From: Firm-13 sp037143795
Lineage (GTDB): Bacteria; Bacillota; Clostridia; Saccharofermentanales; Saccharofermentanaceae
Direction: 5' to 3'
DNA length: 64,000 nucleotides
NCBI GenBank assembly: GCA_037143795.1
Contig: JBAWXZ010000013.1
Span: 1 to 64,000, forward strand
Shown: piece after piece, positions 8,139-17,182 of the stretch
Layout of the letters: each line of letters begins with the position of its first letter
Position numbering within the stretch: position 1 is the first letter of the stretch
Translations under genes and position numbers: made by a program
The notes under the pieces: generated by a model
What the model was told of the DNA's origin: nothing
The model's input: the letters and a program-made list of their open reading frames with translations, nothing else
Database searches by the model: none

Positions 8139-9733
8139 TGCTTTCCTCGACTTTCTTTTATTGCGGCAACGCGAGCTTTCGCTTCTACTTCCATCTCAGC
8201 CAAAACGACTCTTTCCTTTTCAAGCTGGCTCTCGAATAGGTTTCGGAGCTGCAATTCCTGTTGTGATTGCATAACCGGCATTTTTTTGTGTAGCCCCACT
8301 AATCTCTTTAGAAGGGCATGTTTTTTTTGAACACGGCTATTGCGCTCTTTTGCTCCAACCGTAATGTGTTGATGAATACGTGCGGAAGATGCATTCTCCT
8401 TTTCTTGTTTTCTGGCAAGTCTTTCAGCTACAGATTCTTCTATGCGTTTCTTTTTTACTCGGGTCTTTTCTTCGAGCTGTTCCTGGCTGCTTTGGATCCG
8501 CACCGCGGTAGAATTTTCTTTTATCTGTAACGTAAGGCATCGGGCAGCCTCTCTCTCTTCTTTTCGCTGTTTATTGATATGGTTCTTTTCTTCCTCCTTC
8601 TCCTGTCTGCGCTGGATCCGCAGCGTTTCTACCGTGGCCTTGACCTGCAGAGCATGAAGACGGGAGATTTCTGCTTCGTTGCTTCTCTTTTTTTTGAGTA
8701 GCTCCGCATCAGCTGCTGCTTCCTCTTTGACCTTCCGGGTATGAATCTGTGCCGCGTCTGCCTCAATCTGGCGTTGCGCCCGAAGTCTGTACGATTCCGA
8801 CACTTGCTGCTGTAAACGGATTCTTCTTTTTTGATTTTTGTCGGAACGTCGGATCCCGATTTGGTAATAGACAGCCCGAATTCGGTTCCTCTTTTTTGCG
8901 ATCATAAGGATGATTCCTATGAGTAGTAGCGCGGCAAACACATAGATATAAATCTCTAAAAACTCCTTTGATCCCAAAATGGATAGATTTGACCCCTGCT
9001 TTTCTTCGAGCAAACCGGTTTCTGTCTGTGGTGTCGGTGTAGGTGGTAGTTCTGTTTCAGACACTATGATCGCAGCCGCTTTCGGAGTGACAGTTGGAGC
9101 AATTGTTGCAGCTCCGATCGTTGGAGTGATGGTCAAGGACCCCGCTTCCGGGATCAGCGTCGGGACCAGAGATGTATCTTTTGTTGGTTTCGGAACCGAT
9201 GTATTAGTTGAAGAAGGCGTTTTCGTTGTGATAATCTCCTCTTTTGTCTGTATGGGTATTAACATCGTCGGCGGCGTTGGAGTAGGCGTTGGAGTAAATG
9301 TTGGTACTGGTGTGGGAGATGCTGTCGGAGTAGGCTGTGGCGTTGGCGTTGGTTGCAATGTCGGGATTACACTTGGCACGGTACCAGCAAAATCGCCGTA
9401 GCTAGCATCCGATGTGATCATGATCTGAAATCCGTTGTCCGGAGATCCTGATAAAAATATTGTCCACTTCCCAGTCTCGGCAAAGCGAACCCCGATTTGA
9501 ATTTTGCCGGTGGATATTTTGTAAGCGGCGCCGGCAGAACTCTGATCATAGATAATTCCATTGGGAGATGTGACCTGCAGACCCGTAACAGCGCCGGTAT
9601 ATGACAGAGTAAAAACGGCGTACTCTGTGTTACTTTGTATGCTGATCTGATACGCTGCGTCAGCCCGAAGGACCGAAAACGGGCACAACAGAAGCGTTGT
9701 TATCAGCATCAGCATGATCAAAATCTTCTTCAT
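8135..9733 (-). CDS. Secreted/anchored protein with Thr-Pro stalk and coiled coil
   Basis: A 532-residue protein with a signal peptide (about 1-26), a beta-rich domain (27-130), a low-complexity Pro/Thr stalk (about 130-240), one membrane helix (about 257-277) and a long charged coiled-coil tail rich in Glu, Lys, Arg and Gln (about 290-525). The topology places the beta domain outside and the coiled coil inside the cell. It could act as an envelope-spanning tether or a mating-contact protein of the ICE. The palindrome at 9756-9783 lies 23 bases before the start. I do not recognise the family. Confidence 0.6.
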   Translation of the reverse strand: MKKILIMLMLITTLLLCPFSVLRADAAYQISIQSNTEYAVFTLSYTGAVTGLQVTSPNGIIYDQSSAGAAYKISTGKIQIGVRFAETGKWTIFLSGSPDNGFQIMITSDASYGDFAGTVPSVIPTLQPTPTPQPTPTASPTPVPTFTPTPTPTPPTMLIPIQTKEEIITTKTPSSTNTSVPKPTKDTSLVPTLIPEAGSLTITPTIGAATIAPTVTPKAAAIIVSETELPPTPTPQTETGLLEEKQGSNLSILGSKEFLEIYIYVFAALLLIGIILMIAKKRNRIRAVYYQIGIRRSDKNQKRRIRLQQQVSESYRLRAQRQIEADAAQIHTRKVKEEAAADAELLKKKRSNEAEISRLHALQVKATVETLRIQRRQEKEEEKNHINKQRKEEREAARCLTLQIKENSTAVRIQSSQEQLEEKTRVKKKRIEESVAERLARKQEKENASSARIHQHITVGAKERNSRVQKKHALLKRLVGLHKKMPVMQSQQELQLRNLFESQLEKERVVLAEMEVEAKARVAAIKESRGKQ

Positions 9734-9755
9734 TTAGTCCTCTGCTCTTCTGTCA

Positions 9756-9783
9756 AAAACATGTGCAACGTTGCACATGTTTT
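9756..9783. promoter_or_regulatory. ICE palindrome copy 1 (parS-like/operator)
   Basis: A perfect 28-bp palindrome centred on TGTGCAACGTTGCACA. It lies 23 bases before the start at 9733 and overlaps the ArdC stop codon. It is the longest of five copies in the ICE. Confidence 0.75.
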
Positions 9784-10738
9784 ATCGGTTCCGACTATTT
9801 GTTTGCACTACTGTTTGAATTTCTTTTATAGAAGGTTCTTCTTGCGTTGCTCTGGTTTGTATCTTCCCTATTAATAGGTTTTGCTCTATGTCTCGGATCA
9901 TTTCTGAAGACTCTTTTTTGATAATGTCCAGAGAACCCTTAAGTTCGGGCAGCTCCTTGCCCTTACTCCAAGAGGCCACATAACCAAACGAACTTTGCGA
10001 GGTGTCAATCCCAAAATACTCGGAAACAACAAAAGAAATGGACTCCGCTTCCACTTCCAATCCTCCTCGGGTTGCCTTTCGTTCCTTAAGAGGTTTGATG
10101 TCGGCATGAAGCCTGCTGTGTGCGATTTCATGGATCAGGGTAGAGACTGTGTCAATCTCGGTCATTCCCGACTTGATGCAGATATCCTTTTCATTGCGGC
10201 GAAAGAAACCAGAGGCCCCTCCCAAATCCTCTTTGAACGTAATAGGGATCCCAGCTGTTGTGGTCAGAGCTTCTTGGATCTCTCCAAAATTTTCTAAAAA
10301 GCCGTTTTCTTCCCGGATAAGAAACGGGTCCAGAACAATTTCTTTCCCCTCTGTCTGCTTTGCGTCAAAGACGACACCTATTCCAAAAGAAATTCTTTCC
10401 TCAATTTTGCTATTTCCGTTCTTATCCTTTACTTCTTCTTTTCGGATTCTTGGAGAAATGATCCGGATCCCTTTCTCTCCTTTTTTTACAGTGCGTTCGA
10501 ATTTCTCCTGCCATGCTCTAAATCCAGCAACGCGAATTGCTTCAGGACACTGCATTGCGATCAGGATGCAGTTGTTAAGGCTATAGTCGTGGAACTTGGA
10601 AATGGTCTTTAAAAACTCTTTGTACTGGTCCGTTTCAAATAGTTCCTTGACCCCGTTTTCCAGGCGCTCCATAACATCGCTTTTCATATCTTCTGACGGC
10701 GGGAAGCGATACCCCTCAGCAGGAAAGTAGTCACTCAA
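9782..10738 (-). CDS. ArdC-like antirestriction protein
   Basis: A 318-residue protein with the two-part layout of the ArdC family. The N-terminal single-strand DNA-binding domain has the FHDYSLNNCILI and FRAWQEKF region. A C-terminal ImmA/IrrE-like metallopeptidase has HEIAH at about 203-207. ArdC proteins protect incoming single-stranded plasmid DNA from restriction. I chose a TTG start at 10738, overlapping the upstream stop, because AAGGTGATC precedes it and the longer frame has no good site. The stop lies inside palindrome copy 1. Confidence 0.8.
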   Translation of the reverse strand: MSDYFPAEGYRFPPSEDMKSDVMERLENGVKELFETDQYKEFLKTISKFHDYSLNNCILIAMQCPEAIRVAGFRAWQEKFERTVKKGEKGIRIISPRIRKEEVKDKNGNSKIEERISFGIGVVFDAKQTEGKEIVLDPFLIREENGFLENFGEIQEALTTTAGIPITFKEDLGGASGFFRRNEKDICIKSGMTEIDTVSTLIHEIAHSRLHADIKPLKERKATRGGLEVEAESISFVVSEYFGIDTSQSSFGYVASWSKGKELPELKGSLDIIKKESSEMIRDIEQNLLIGKIQTRATQEEPSIKEIQTVVQTNSRNR

Positions 10739-10967
10739 GCAGATCACCTTCCTCCAGTTTGTCTTGCAAGGCATACACACAGCTGACGGAAAACTGTTTG
10801 TCACTCATGAGGCTCAGTCGGCTTAGTAGTGATGTCTTAAGGCCTGCTGCATCTTCGTCGTCTGGCTTCATCCTTGAAAGTCTTTCTAAGGTTTCACGTT
10901 TCGAATGGAATTCCGGAGTAATCACTTCAACGAGAAGTTGGGCTTCCTCAAAGGTTAAGTGTTGCAT
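10731..10967 (-). CDS. Small ICE protein (78 aa)
   Basis: A 78-residue, acidic, mostly helical protein that I do not recognise. It starts 27 bases after palindrome copy 2 and overlaps the ArdC start, so the two genes form one translation unit. A partner or regulator of the antirestriction protein is possible but unproven. Confidence 0.55.
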   Translation of the reverse strand: MQHLTFEEAQLLVEVITPEFHSKRETLERLSRMKPDDEDAAGLKTSLLSRLSLMSDKQFSVSCVYALQDKLEEGDLLE

Positions 10968-10993
10968 CTAATAAAACCTCCCTCGATTTTTGA

Positions 10994-11019
10994 AAACATG
11001 TGCAACGTTGCACATGTTT
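10994..11019. promoter_or_regulatory. ICE palindrome copy 2 (parS-like/operator)
   Basis: A perfect 26-bp palindrome with the same TGTGCAACGTTGCACA core, 27 bases before the start at 10967. Confidence 0.75.
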
Positions 11020-11088
11020 GGGCAAAGAAAAAGAGTCGTAGTTTTGTACGACTCCTAACTTTGTGTGTTTCTGTATTTCGCTTGCATC

Positions 11089-11739
11089 TTAGTGTCGACC
11101 TCTGCTTTCTGTTCTTGCTGGCGCCAAATATACTTCTCCTCTTTCTAACACGCCCAATTCCTTTAGCGAAGTCGAATTGTTGCTTCCCACAACAAGATGG
11201 TCCACAAGTTCAATGCCAATCATATCAAAGGATTTTTGTAGTGCTTTTGTGGATGCTATGTCGTCCTGACTTGGCTTTGAATCTCCGCTTGGGTGATTGT
11301 GCGCAATAATCGCTGCAGAAGCGTTATATTTGAGTGCTGTTCGTGCCAATTCACGAGGATACATACCGGCGCTTGCAAGTCCGCCCTTTGCCATTACCTC
11401 CGCCTTTATGACTCTGTGACGAGTGTCTAGCAAAAGCATATGTACTTCTTCATGATCAAGACCGGTCATTCGTGATTCAAAATAGTCGCTTGCGTCTTTG
11501 GGCCCACAGATCTGCTTTCTCGACCAAAATGGATCTTTTGTTTTTATGGAAGTTTGCAGCTCAACTAGTAATTCTATTTTTCTTGTCTGTAAGGCTGTTC
11601 CCTCAAAAAGAAGCGGGTTATCAACGACTTCTCCTACCGTATATTTTTCAAAAACACGATTGCACTTTTCTTTGTTGATTCCGGTAACGCTCTGAAAAAG
11701 ATACTCGAGTCTGTTTTTTTCTTCGCCTAACATATACAA
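11089..11739 (-). CDS. RadC/JAB-domain protein
   Basis: A 216-residue RadC-family protein. The C-terminal MPN/JAB metal-binding motif includes HNHPSGD followed by S/D residues (about 150-165), and upstream is the conserved KGGLASAGMYPREL region. The N-terminal helical region resembles the RadC UPF0758 start. RadC-like genes are common on mobile elements; their biochemical role is unsettled and DNA repair is not established. It lies seven bases downstream of the 72-residue gene. Confidence 0.82.
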   Translation of the reverse strand: MYMLGEEKNRLEYLFQSVTGINKEKCNRVFEKYTVGEVVDNPLLFEGTALQTRKIELLVELQTSIKTKDPFWSRKQICGPKDASDYFESRMTGLDHEEVHMLLLDTRHRVIKAEVMAKGGLASAGMYPRELARTALKYNASAAIIAHNHPSGDSKPSQDDIASTKALQKSFDMIGIELVDHLVVGSNNSTSLKELGVLERGEVYLAPARTESRGRH

Positions 11740-11746
11740 ATCCCCT

Positions 11747-11965
11747 CTACTTTTTTTCGGAATCTTTCGTAATTTTTAGAAATTCATCCAGTTCTTTGAT
11801 TTTTTGAACGACTTCTTCCGGATAAGCCAGGGATTCAATGCTTTTAATTAAACCTTGTGCCCCGAGACCGTCAATATCCTTTTGCATTTGTTCCGGATCT
11901 CCGCCAGTAAATGCAGCAATAATATCTGTGTTTCTTTCCACTTCTTTTGTATCTGCGTTGTTCAT
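11747..11965 (-). CDS. Small ICE protein (72 aa)
   Basis: A 72-residue acidic, helical protein with a good AGGTTTTT-type leader and an immediate RadC neighbour. I do not recognise it. Palindrome copy 3 lies 30 bases upstream of its start. Confidence 0.5.
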   Translation of the reverse strand: MNNADTKEVERNTDIIAAFTGGDPEQMQKDIDGLGAQGLIKSIESLAYPEEVVQKIKELDEFLKITKDSEKK

Positions 11966-11994
11966 AGAAAAACCTCCATATCAAAAATTTATTT

Positions 11995-12016
11995 ACATGT
12001 GCAACGTTGCACATGT
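11995..12016. promoter_or_regulatory. ICE palindrome copy 3 (parS-like/operator)
   Basis: A perfect 22-bp palindrome with the shared core, between the stop at 12019 and the start at 11965. Confidence 0.75.
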
Positions 12017-12018
12017 TA

Positions 12019-12207
12019 TTAACGGTTTCTTCCCAGCATAGGTTTTTGAGATGTACATCGATGAATGTCTCTTTCCAGCGCTTTCACGGTGGCTTGAAAG
12101 GTGTCTTCATCCCACATCAGTACATCGGCCAACTCGTCCTTGTGCGTAATGATCGACTCCAAGAGCTTGTGTTCCCAGCTGTCCTGCTCAATTTCAATAC
12201 TTGGCAT
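12019..12207 (-). CDS. Small ICE protein (62 aa)
   Basis: A 62-residue acidic protein starting MPSIEIEQDSWEH. The ATG at 12207 is used because AGGAAAGGAGAT lies before it; the longer frame from 12255 would run through the palindrome. No family recognised. Palindrome copies 3 and 4 bracket the gene. Confidence 0.5.
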   Translation of the reverse strand: MPSIEIEQDSWEHKLLESIITHKDELADVLMWDEDTFQATVKALERDIHRCTSQKPMLGRNR

Positions 12208-12245
12208 CTTTGATCTCCTTTCCTGTTGTTCGATAGATACAAAAG

Positions 12246-12267
12246 AGATGTGCAACGTTGCACATCT
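12246..12267. promoter_or_regulatory. ICE palindrome copy 4 (parS-like/operator)
   Basis: A perfect 22-bp palindrome with the shared core, 39 bases before the start at 12207 and 19 bases beyond the adhesin stop. Confidence 0.75.
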
Positions 12268-12285
12268 TCCTATCTGAAATCGGCT

Positions 12286-15200
12286 TTATTTTTGGTCCTT
12301 TTGTTTTTCCCGCTTCCCTTTTCTATCCCGAAGAATGATAAGCACTGCCGTCGCAAGTCCCAGGCAGCATAGAGCCGCCGATATCAAGTTGTAATTATTT
12401 CCGATTTCACCTGTCTTTGCTGTTACGGGTGAATTTTTGATCGTAACACTTGCGCCTAGGACGCCTGACGTTCGTGTCCCAATCGTTGTATCTGTCGGTT
12501 TGCTATCCAGATTGTACCCTGCCGGCGCGACAATCTCTGTTACGATGTACTCGCCTTTTACAAGTCCAAGAATGAGTGCCGTTCCCTCTGTTCCAGTGAT
12601 AAGTGTTGTTGCCACAACAGCTGGATCTGGAGTTTCTCTAAAAACCGATGTGGCCACATACCCTTTTCTGATCGCATCATATACAAACGAAATGAGCTGC
12701 CCGGTTTCTTTATTTGTTACGGTAAATTGCATTCCGGCCAAAGGAGTTCCACTGGTGCTAATCTTTGTCACTCGCAGTTCTGTAAGAGTGTTAGTCTGAC
12801 GGAATGTATACAGATGCGCAAACTCCGCTGTAATAGGGATTCTTTCACTTGAGAGAGAATAGCCGTCCCACGTCTTCAATTCCTGCAGGTAATAGTTTCC
12901 TGCCAGAACATACAAGACGCCATGGCCATCTTTGTCGGTCGTGGTTGATGCAATCTGCAGGTTGGTCTTTGCATCAAAGACGCCAAAAACCACACCGTTC
13001 ATTGGTGTTTGCGTGCCATCGGCTGTAACTTTAAACACTTCTACCTGCGCCATCTTTTGATCAACGACTGTCATTTGCGCCTCAGAGAAGATCTCTCCAT
13101 CGTGCGGAGTCAAGTAAATGCTGAACGATTGCTTGTCCGCCAATGCGTATCCGGTGACTGTCTTGGTTTCGATGAGCGTATAGGCGCCAAAAGGCAACAC
13201 TTTCGTTTGGGTATGACCATCAATTCCTGTTGTCACGGTGTCCACGAGGTTGGCGGCTGCGTCATAGACTTCGAAAACGACGCCCATCATCGGCAGTTGT
13301 GTGTCAGCTGCGATCTTGTAGATCTCCATGGTGCCTGCGATTTGTCTGTTTATGATCGCTGTACCTTTATTGATTGCAAAGGATGCGATCGGCACAGTCT
13401 GGTCCGCAAGCGGAGCGGTTGTGATGTCATAGGTTGTCGTGGCGTCCATAACCACATCTGCAGTTACGTTCAGTTCCTTGACATAATTGTCGCCAAACGG
13501 GAGATCCTGTGTACTCTTTCCGATCCCGTTTGCATTTGTGAGAAGAACGTCTACTAAGGTATCTGCAGGAATTAGGATGGAGTCGTCTGGAGCTGTGATG
13601 TCTGTTGTTGTATACAAACCAAATAGAATACCCTCCGCTTGGACCATCGGCCAATCAAAGGCCTGTTTGGTAACATTCCAGACACCGGCTTCTTTTTGCT
13701 TATCTACGGTGATCTGTACCTTTTGGCGCGTGTCTGCCATGGTCTGCTCCTGCGATATCTGCTTAATGGTTTGGTCGGCGTATCGGAACTCATAGAAGAT
13801 CGGTGCCTGGTTTATCAAGTCACCGGTCGGCGCCTGTACTTCTTTTAATACGTACTCAGCGGAGCCGGTCAGTGAATCAAGAGGTAAACCGGCCATGGAC
13901 GCAATGTACTTGGTGGTTCCGTCTTTCTGCAGCACCGCAGATGTCGTGATCATACCCAGGCTTGTGCCTGCGGTAAGACTTGTATCCTTCACTCCGTCAC
14001 CGTCTTTATCAAACATTTTGACGATGCCATCCTGATCTACAATATCCGCTGCCCCAACAAACACTTCAAATACGGCACCTGCTTTCCCGGTTAAGGAATA
14101 CCCGAAGTCGTAGATTGAAAGGGCTGTCCCGTCTTCATCCGAATACCGTGCTCCTGTAACCGCATTTTTTGCATCGATTAGCGTGGCGGATGTAAGAACA
14201 TCGCCCTGCTTTTCAACAATGATCCGGCAGGTCTGCGCGGTATCAACAAACGGTACTTCGCGAACATCTACACCATAATCAATAATGACAATAGAGCTTC
14301 CGTGATCAGCGATGCTTACGGAAAAAGCTTTGAGATCTGTGTTGAGTGTGTATCCCATAGGAGCCTTTGTCTCCCGGATATAGTAATCCCCTACCTGAAG
14401 TGCCAGATCCTTGATGTCGATTCTGCCGTTAGCATCCGTAATAAATGAGGACACGCCATTTTTGTCTGACAGTATGGTCGTCTGATCTGCTGCAAGAATC
14501 TCAAACGTTACTCCGGCCATTTTGATAGCCTGACCCGTTTGTGCATCTTTTTTAACAATCGACAGGTACTGCTCATATATTTCATTATTTCGGACGTATG
14601 TGTACGTCTGGTTGTCCACGGCTCCGATAGTGACAGTCCAGGCATCCACCTTAAAAGTGAGCAGATTAGCTGCTGTGTCAATCTGTTCGACCGTGTACGT
14701 TCCATATGGAAGCTGATGGTTTGTCGTGGCTACTCCGGCTATGCCGGATGTGATTTCATCCGTAAGTGCCTGTTCCTGTGCCGGATTAAGAGCTGCGATT
14801 GCAGCAGCATAGCTAACATACTCAGACGGGAAAATCCGGAACGTTGCACCCGGCTCCGGAGTTAATAATCCTGATGTGTCGGAAGGTGCGCTCTTATACT
14901 TAATGATCTGGATGTCTCCCCAATACGTCTGGTTTACAAGATCCCGGTGGATGGTCTCATTGTTGGTGTTTCCCAAAGTTACGCTAAAATCAGTCATTGC
15001 CTTTGTTCCGGCCGGAGCAAAGGTCTGGTGAACCGTGTACGTCCCGTACGGAAGCCAATTGGATATGTCATAGCCGGCAGCATCGGTAGTCAGAATATCC
15101 TTTTCTGTCGCAGGGGAGGCTGTGTAAGACGCATATGCTGCATTATAAATCTGAAAGATTGCCCCTGCCTCTGATGCGCTGTATCCTCTGTTTGTTGTTT

Positions 15201-17004
15201 TCACTATTTCCAGACGTCCAACTGTGGCAGTATTGGAAACATTGACCGTATCAGTATCGACAGCAACCATTGTACCGGCACCATTCGTTCCGACGTCGAA
15301 TGTCCAGACGGTAGGATTCAGTATCGTTCCAGCAGGAGCCGTGACCTGTCTCATTGTGTAATTTCCATACGGCAGGAGCTTGCTGATTGCATGCCCATTT
15401 GCATCGGTTGTGATCTGATCTCGCACTGCTACGGGAGCTGCGGCATAAGAACCGGAAGAGGTTAAGTAGATCTGAAACACCGCACCGGGTTCCAAAGCAG
15501 GAACCCCCAAACGATCGGTTGTCTTATAGACCTCAACATAGCCGTTGCTCTTAACATCGGTAAAGGTGGTTGTTCCTGACACAGATCCATCTGCATTCAG
15601 GGTAAAAATGTACGTATTGGTATCTTGCAGGTATCCTGCCGGAGCTGCTGATTCCTGCCATGAATACTGCCCGGCAGGAATACTCTCAAACCAAGCGTTG
15701 CCATCTGCTCCTGTTACGGCCGAAACGATAGGAACACCACTCTGAGAGACCGTAATCGTTGCTCCTGCTACAAGAGCCCCGCTGCTGGCATCACGCTTGG
15801 TGATCGGAAAGTATGTCGAATTATTAACAAAAGCACCGTAGGCCACAGCTCCGCCCGTGACAGACACTAATTGATCCGGTGCCAAAATGGTGCCGGGGGG
15901 CGCATAGGATTGATGCACGTTATAGCTTCCGGTAGGAAGATTAGACGCTACGGCATTACCGGCAGCATCCGTTGTAAGAACGGCAACTAAAGCACCCGTA
16001 CTAACGCTGTATACCTGAAAAATGGCTCCCGCTTCCGGAACTTGCGCTCCGCTACTTTGTAGTGATGTAACTTTATGGATGGACAGATCGCCGGTTGCGT
16101 CTTGAAGCGTAACATCGGACGGATCTAGTCCGTTCGACTGCGTGCTGACGGCAACAATCGACTGATACCCGCCCGACGTTGTGAATACGTGGATATTCGA
16201 TATGTCACGGTTTGAGTATCCTTGTATGGTTATCGTTTTTGAAGAAGCAGCATAGACCGCAGCATCCGTTAATTGGAGTGTCAGGTTGACGTCTCCTGTA
16301 AATGTAGTTCCTCCTACCGGTGTTACGCCGGCAGGCAAGGATAAGATCTGCCAGTAGTCCGTGTTTGATTCTTCTACATAAACGTTGCACTGTGTTACCC
16401 CGCTTCCCGTTATCCATGCGGACGCAGGATATAGTGTCATTTGAGGAGTGACAGGAGCAACAGTTGTACCTACATCATATAGAGCAAGGGCAAACGCAAG
16501 CGCTCCCGTGTGACCATTCGCATTGGTTGTGGTACGGATGGATGCGTCGTATCCTTGGCCTGCACCCAAATAGTAGTTTTCAATCCAGTGGATTGCTATC
16601 TGTGTGGCATACCGAGCATCATCTGCAGATAAGCCGTTGGTATATTTGGGATAACCGTTTTGGATTATGGACTGAATACCAGACAGATAGGCAGCATTGC
16701 CTAATCCGCCATCGTTCAAAGAATACCCGGTACCGCCGGGACCAGTTGCCTCCTGATCGGCACAGTAAGCTAATTCTCCCGAACCGGCAACATAATAGAA
16801 CCCGGTTGTTAAAGACGTACCCCACTGGTTTGTAAAATACGAGGCATTCGCTGATTTATTAATAGTCACATTTGCCGGCGCAGACCACGCTGCTACATCA
16901 GACATCGGGAATAAAGAGATAAGCAAGGACAAAGTAAGAACAAGGGATAGAATTTTCTTTTTTGCAGGAAATCTTTTGATCAAGTTAGAAACTTCTGTTT
17001 TCAT
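12286..17004 (-). CDS. Thioester-domain Cna-B repeat surface adhesin
   Basis: A 1572-residue secreted adhesin. A signal peptide (about 1-40) is followed by a thioester domain: Cys at about 81 in AYCADQ, and Gln at about 135 in ATQIAIHW, the pair that forms the internal thioester for covalent host binding. Eleven Cna-B (SpaA-like) domains follow, recognisable by their Y-x-x-x-E/Q boxes. The C-terminus has a membrane helix and a basic tail. The cell-wall sorting motif is degenerate: TAKTGE stands where LPxTG is expected. Four of the eleven boxes have Gln in place of the catalytic Glu. It probably mediates contact between mating cells or with the host. Confidence 0.88.
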   Translation of the reverse strand: MKTEVSNLIKRFPAKKKILSLVLTLSLLISLFPMSDVAAWSAPANVTINKSANASYFTNQWGTSLTTGFYYVAGSGELAYCADQEATGPGGTGYSLNDGGLGNAAYLSGIQSIIQNGYPKYTNGLSADDARYATQIAIHWIENYYLGAGQGYDASIRTTTNANGHTGALAFALALYDVGTTVAPVTPQMTLYPASAWITGSGVTQCNVYVEESNTDYWQILSLPAGVTPVGGTTFTGDVNLTLQLTDAAVYAASSKTITIQGYSNRDISNIHVFTTSGGYQSIVAVSTQSNGLDPSDVTLQDATGDLSIHKVTSLQSSGAQVPEAGAIFQVYSVSTGALVAVLTTDAAGNAVASNLPTGSYNVHQSYAPPGTILAPDQLVSVTGGAVAYGAFVNNSTYFPITKRDASSGALVAGATITVSQSGVPIVSAVTGADGNAWFESIPAGQYSWQESAAPAGYLQDTNTYIFTLNADGSVSGTTTFTDVKSNGYVEVYKTTDRLGVPALEPGAVFQIYLTSSGSYAAAPVAVRDQITTDANGHAISKLLPYGNYTMRQVTAPAGTILNPTVWTFDVGTNGAGTMVAVDTDTVNVSNTATVGRLEIVKTTNRGYSASEAGAIFQIYNAAYASYTASPATEKDILTTDAAGYDISNWLPYGTYTVHQTFAPAGTKAMTDFSVTLGNTNNETIHRDLVNQTYWGDIQIIKYKSAPSDTSGLLTPEPGATFRIFPSEYVSYAAAIAALNPAQEQALTDEITSGIAGVATTNHQLPYGTYTVEQIDTAANLLTFKVDAWTVTIGAVDNQTYTYVRNNEIYEQYLSIVKKDAQTGQAIKMAGVTFEILAADQTTILSDKNGVSSFITDANGRIDIKDLALQVGDYYIRETKAPMGYTLNTDLKAFSVSIADHGSSIVIIDYGVDVREVPFVDTAQTCRIIVEKQGDVLTSATLIDAKNAVTGARYSDEDGTALSIYDFGYSLTGKAGAVFEVFVGAADIVDQDGIVKMFDKDGDGVKDTSLTAGTSLGMITTSAVLQKDGTTKYIASMAGLPLDSLTGSAEYVLKEVQAPTGDLINQAPIFYEFRYADQTIKQISQEQTMADTRQKVQITVDKQKEAGVWNVTKQAFDWPMVQAEGILFGLYTTTDITAPDDSILIPADTLVDVLLTNANGIGKSTQDLPFGDNYVKELNVTADVVMDATTTYDITTAPLADQTVPIASFAINKGTAIINRQIAGTMEIYKIAADTQLPMMGVVFEVYDAAANLVDTVTTGIDGHTQTKVLPFGAYTLIETKTVTGYALADKQSFSIYLTPHDGEIFSEAQMTVVDQKMAQVEVFKVTADGTQTPMNGVVFGVFDAKTNLQIASTTTDKDGHGVLYVLAGNYYLQELKTWDGYSLSSERIPITAEFAHLYTFRQTNTLTELRVTKISTSGTPLAGMQFTVTNKETGQLISFVYDAIRKGYVATSVFRETPDPAVVATTLITGTEGTALILGLVKGEYIVTEIVAPAGYNLDSKPTDTTIGTRTSGVLGASVTIKNSPVTAKTGEIGNNYNLISAALCCLGLATAVLIILRDRKGKREKQKDQK

Positions 17005-17095
17005 TTAATCCTCCATCTTTATAGTCGGCTTTTGTGGGACTATATTCCACTCCTCTAAATCTTTTATGAAAACCGGATGCTGCCGGGGGAAGCAT

Positions 17096-17125
17096 AAAAA
17101 AACCGCCTGTTATAAAAACAGACGG
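17096..17125 (-). terminator. Rho-independent terminator after lipoprotein gene
   Basis: On the minus strand a CCGTCTG...CAGGCGG hairpin is followed by seven T residues. It separates the lipoprotein gene from the adhesin gene. Confidence 0.8.
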
Positions 17126-17182
17126 CCTCTGGCCTTTGATCGAGTAACCATCACAGGTCACTATTTGTTTTGATCGGTTACA

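Noticed and set aside
8979..9401. Gly/Val-rich rightward open frame
   Set aside because: It is the antisense image of the Pro/Thr stalk of the coiled-coil protein.
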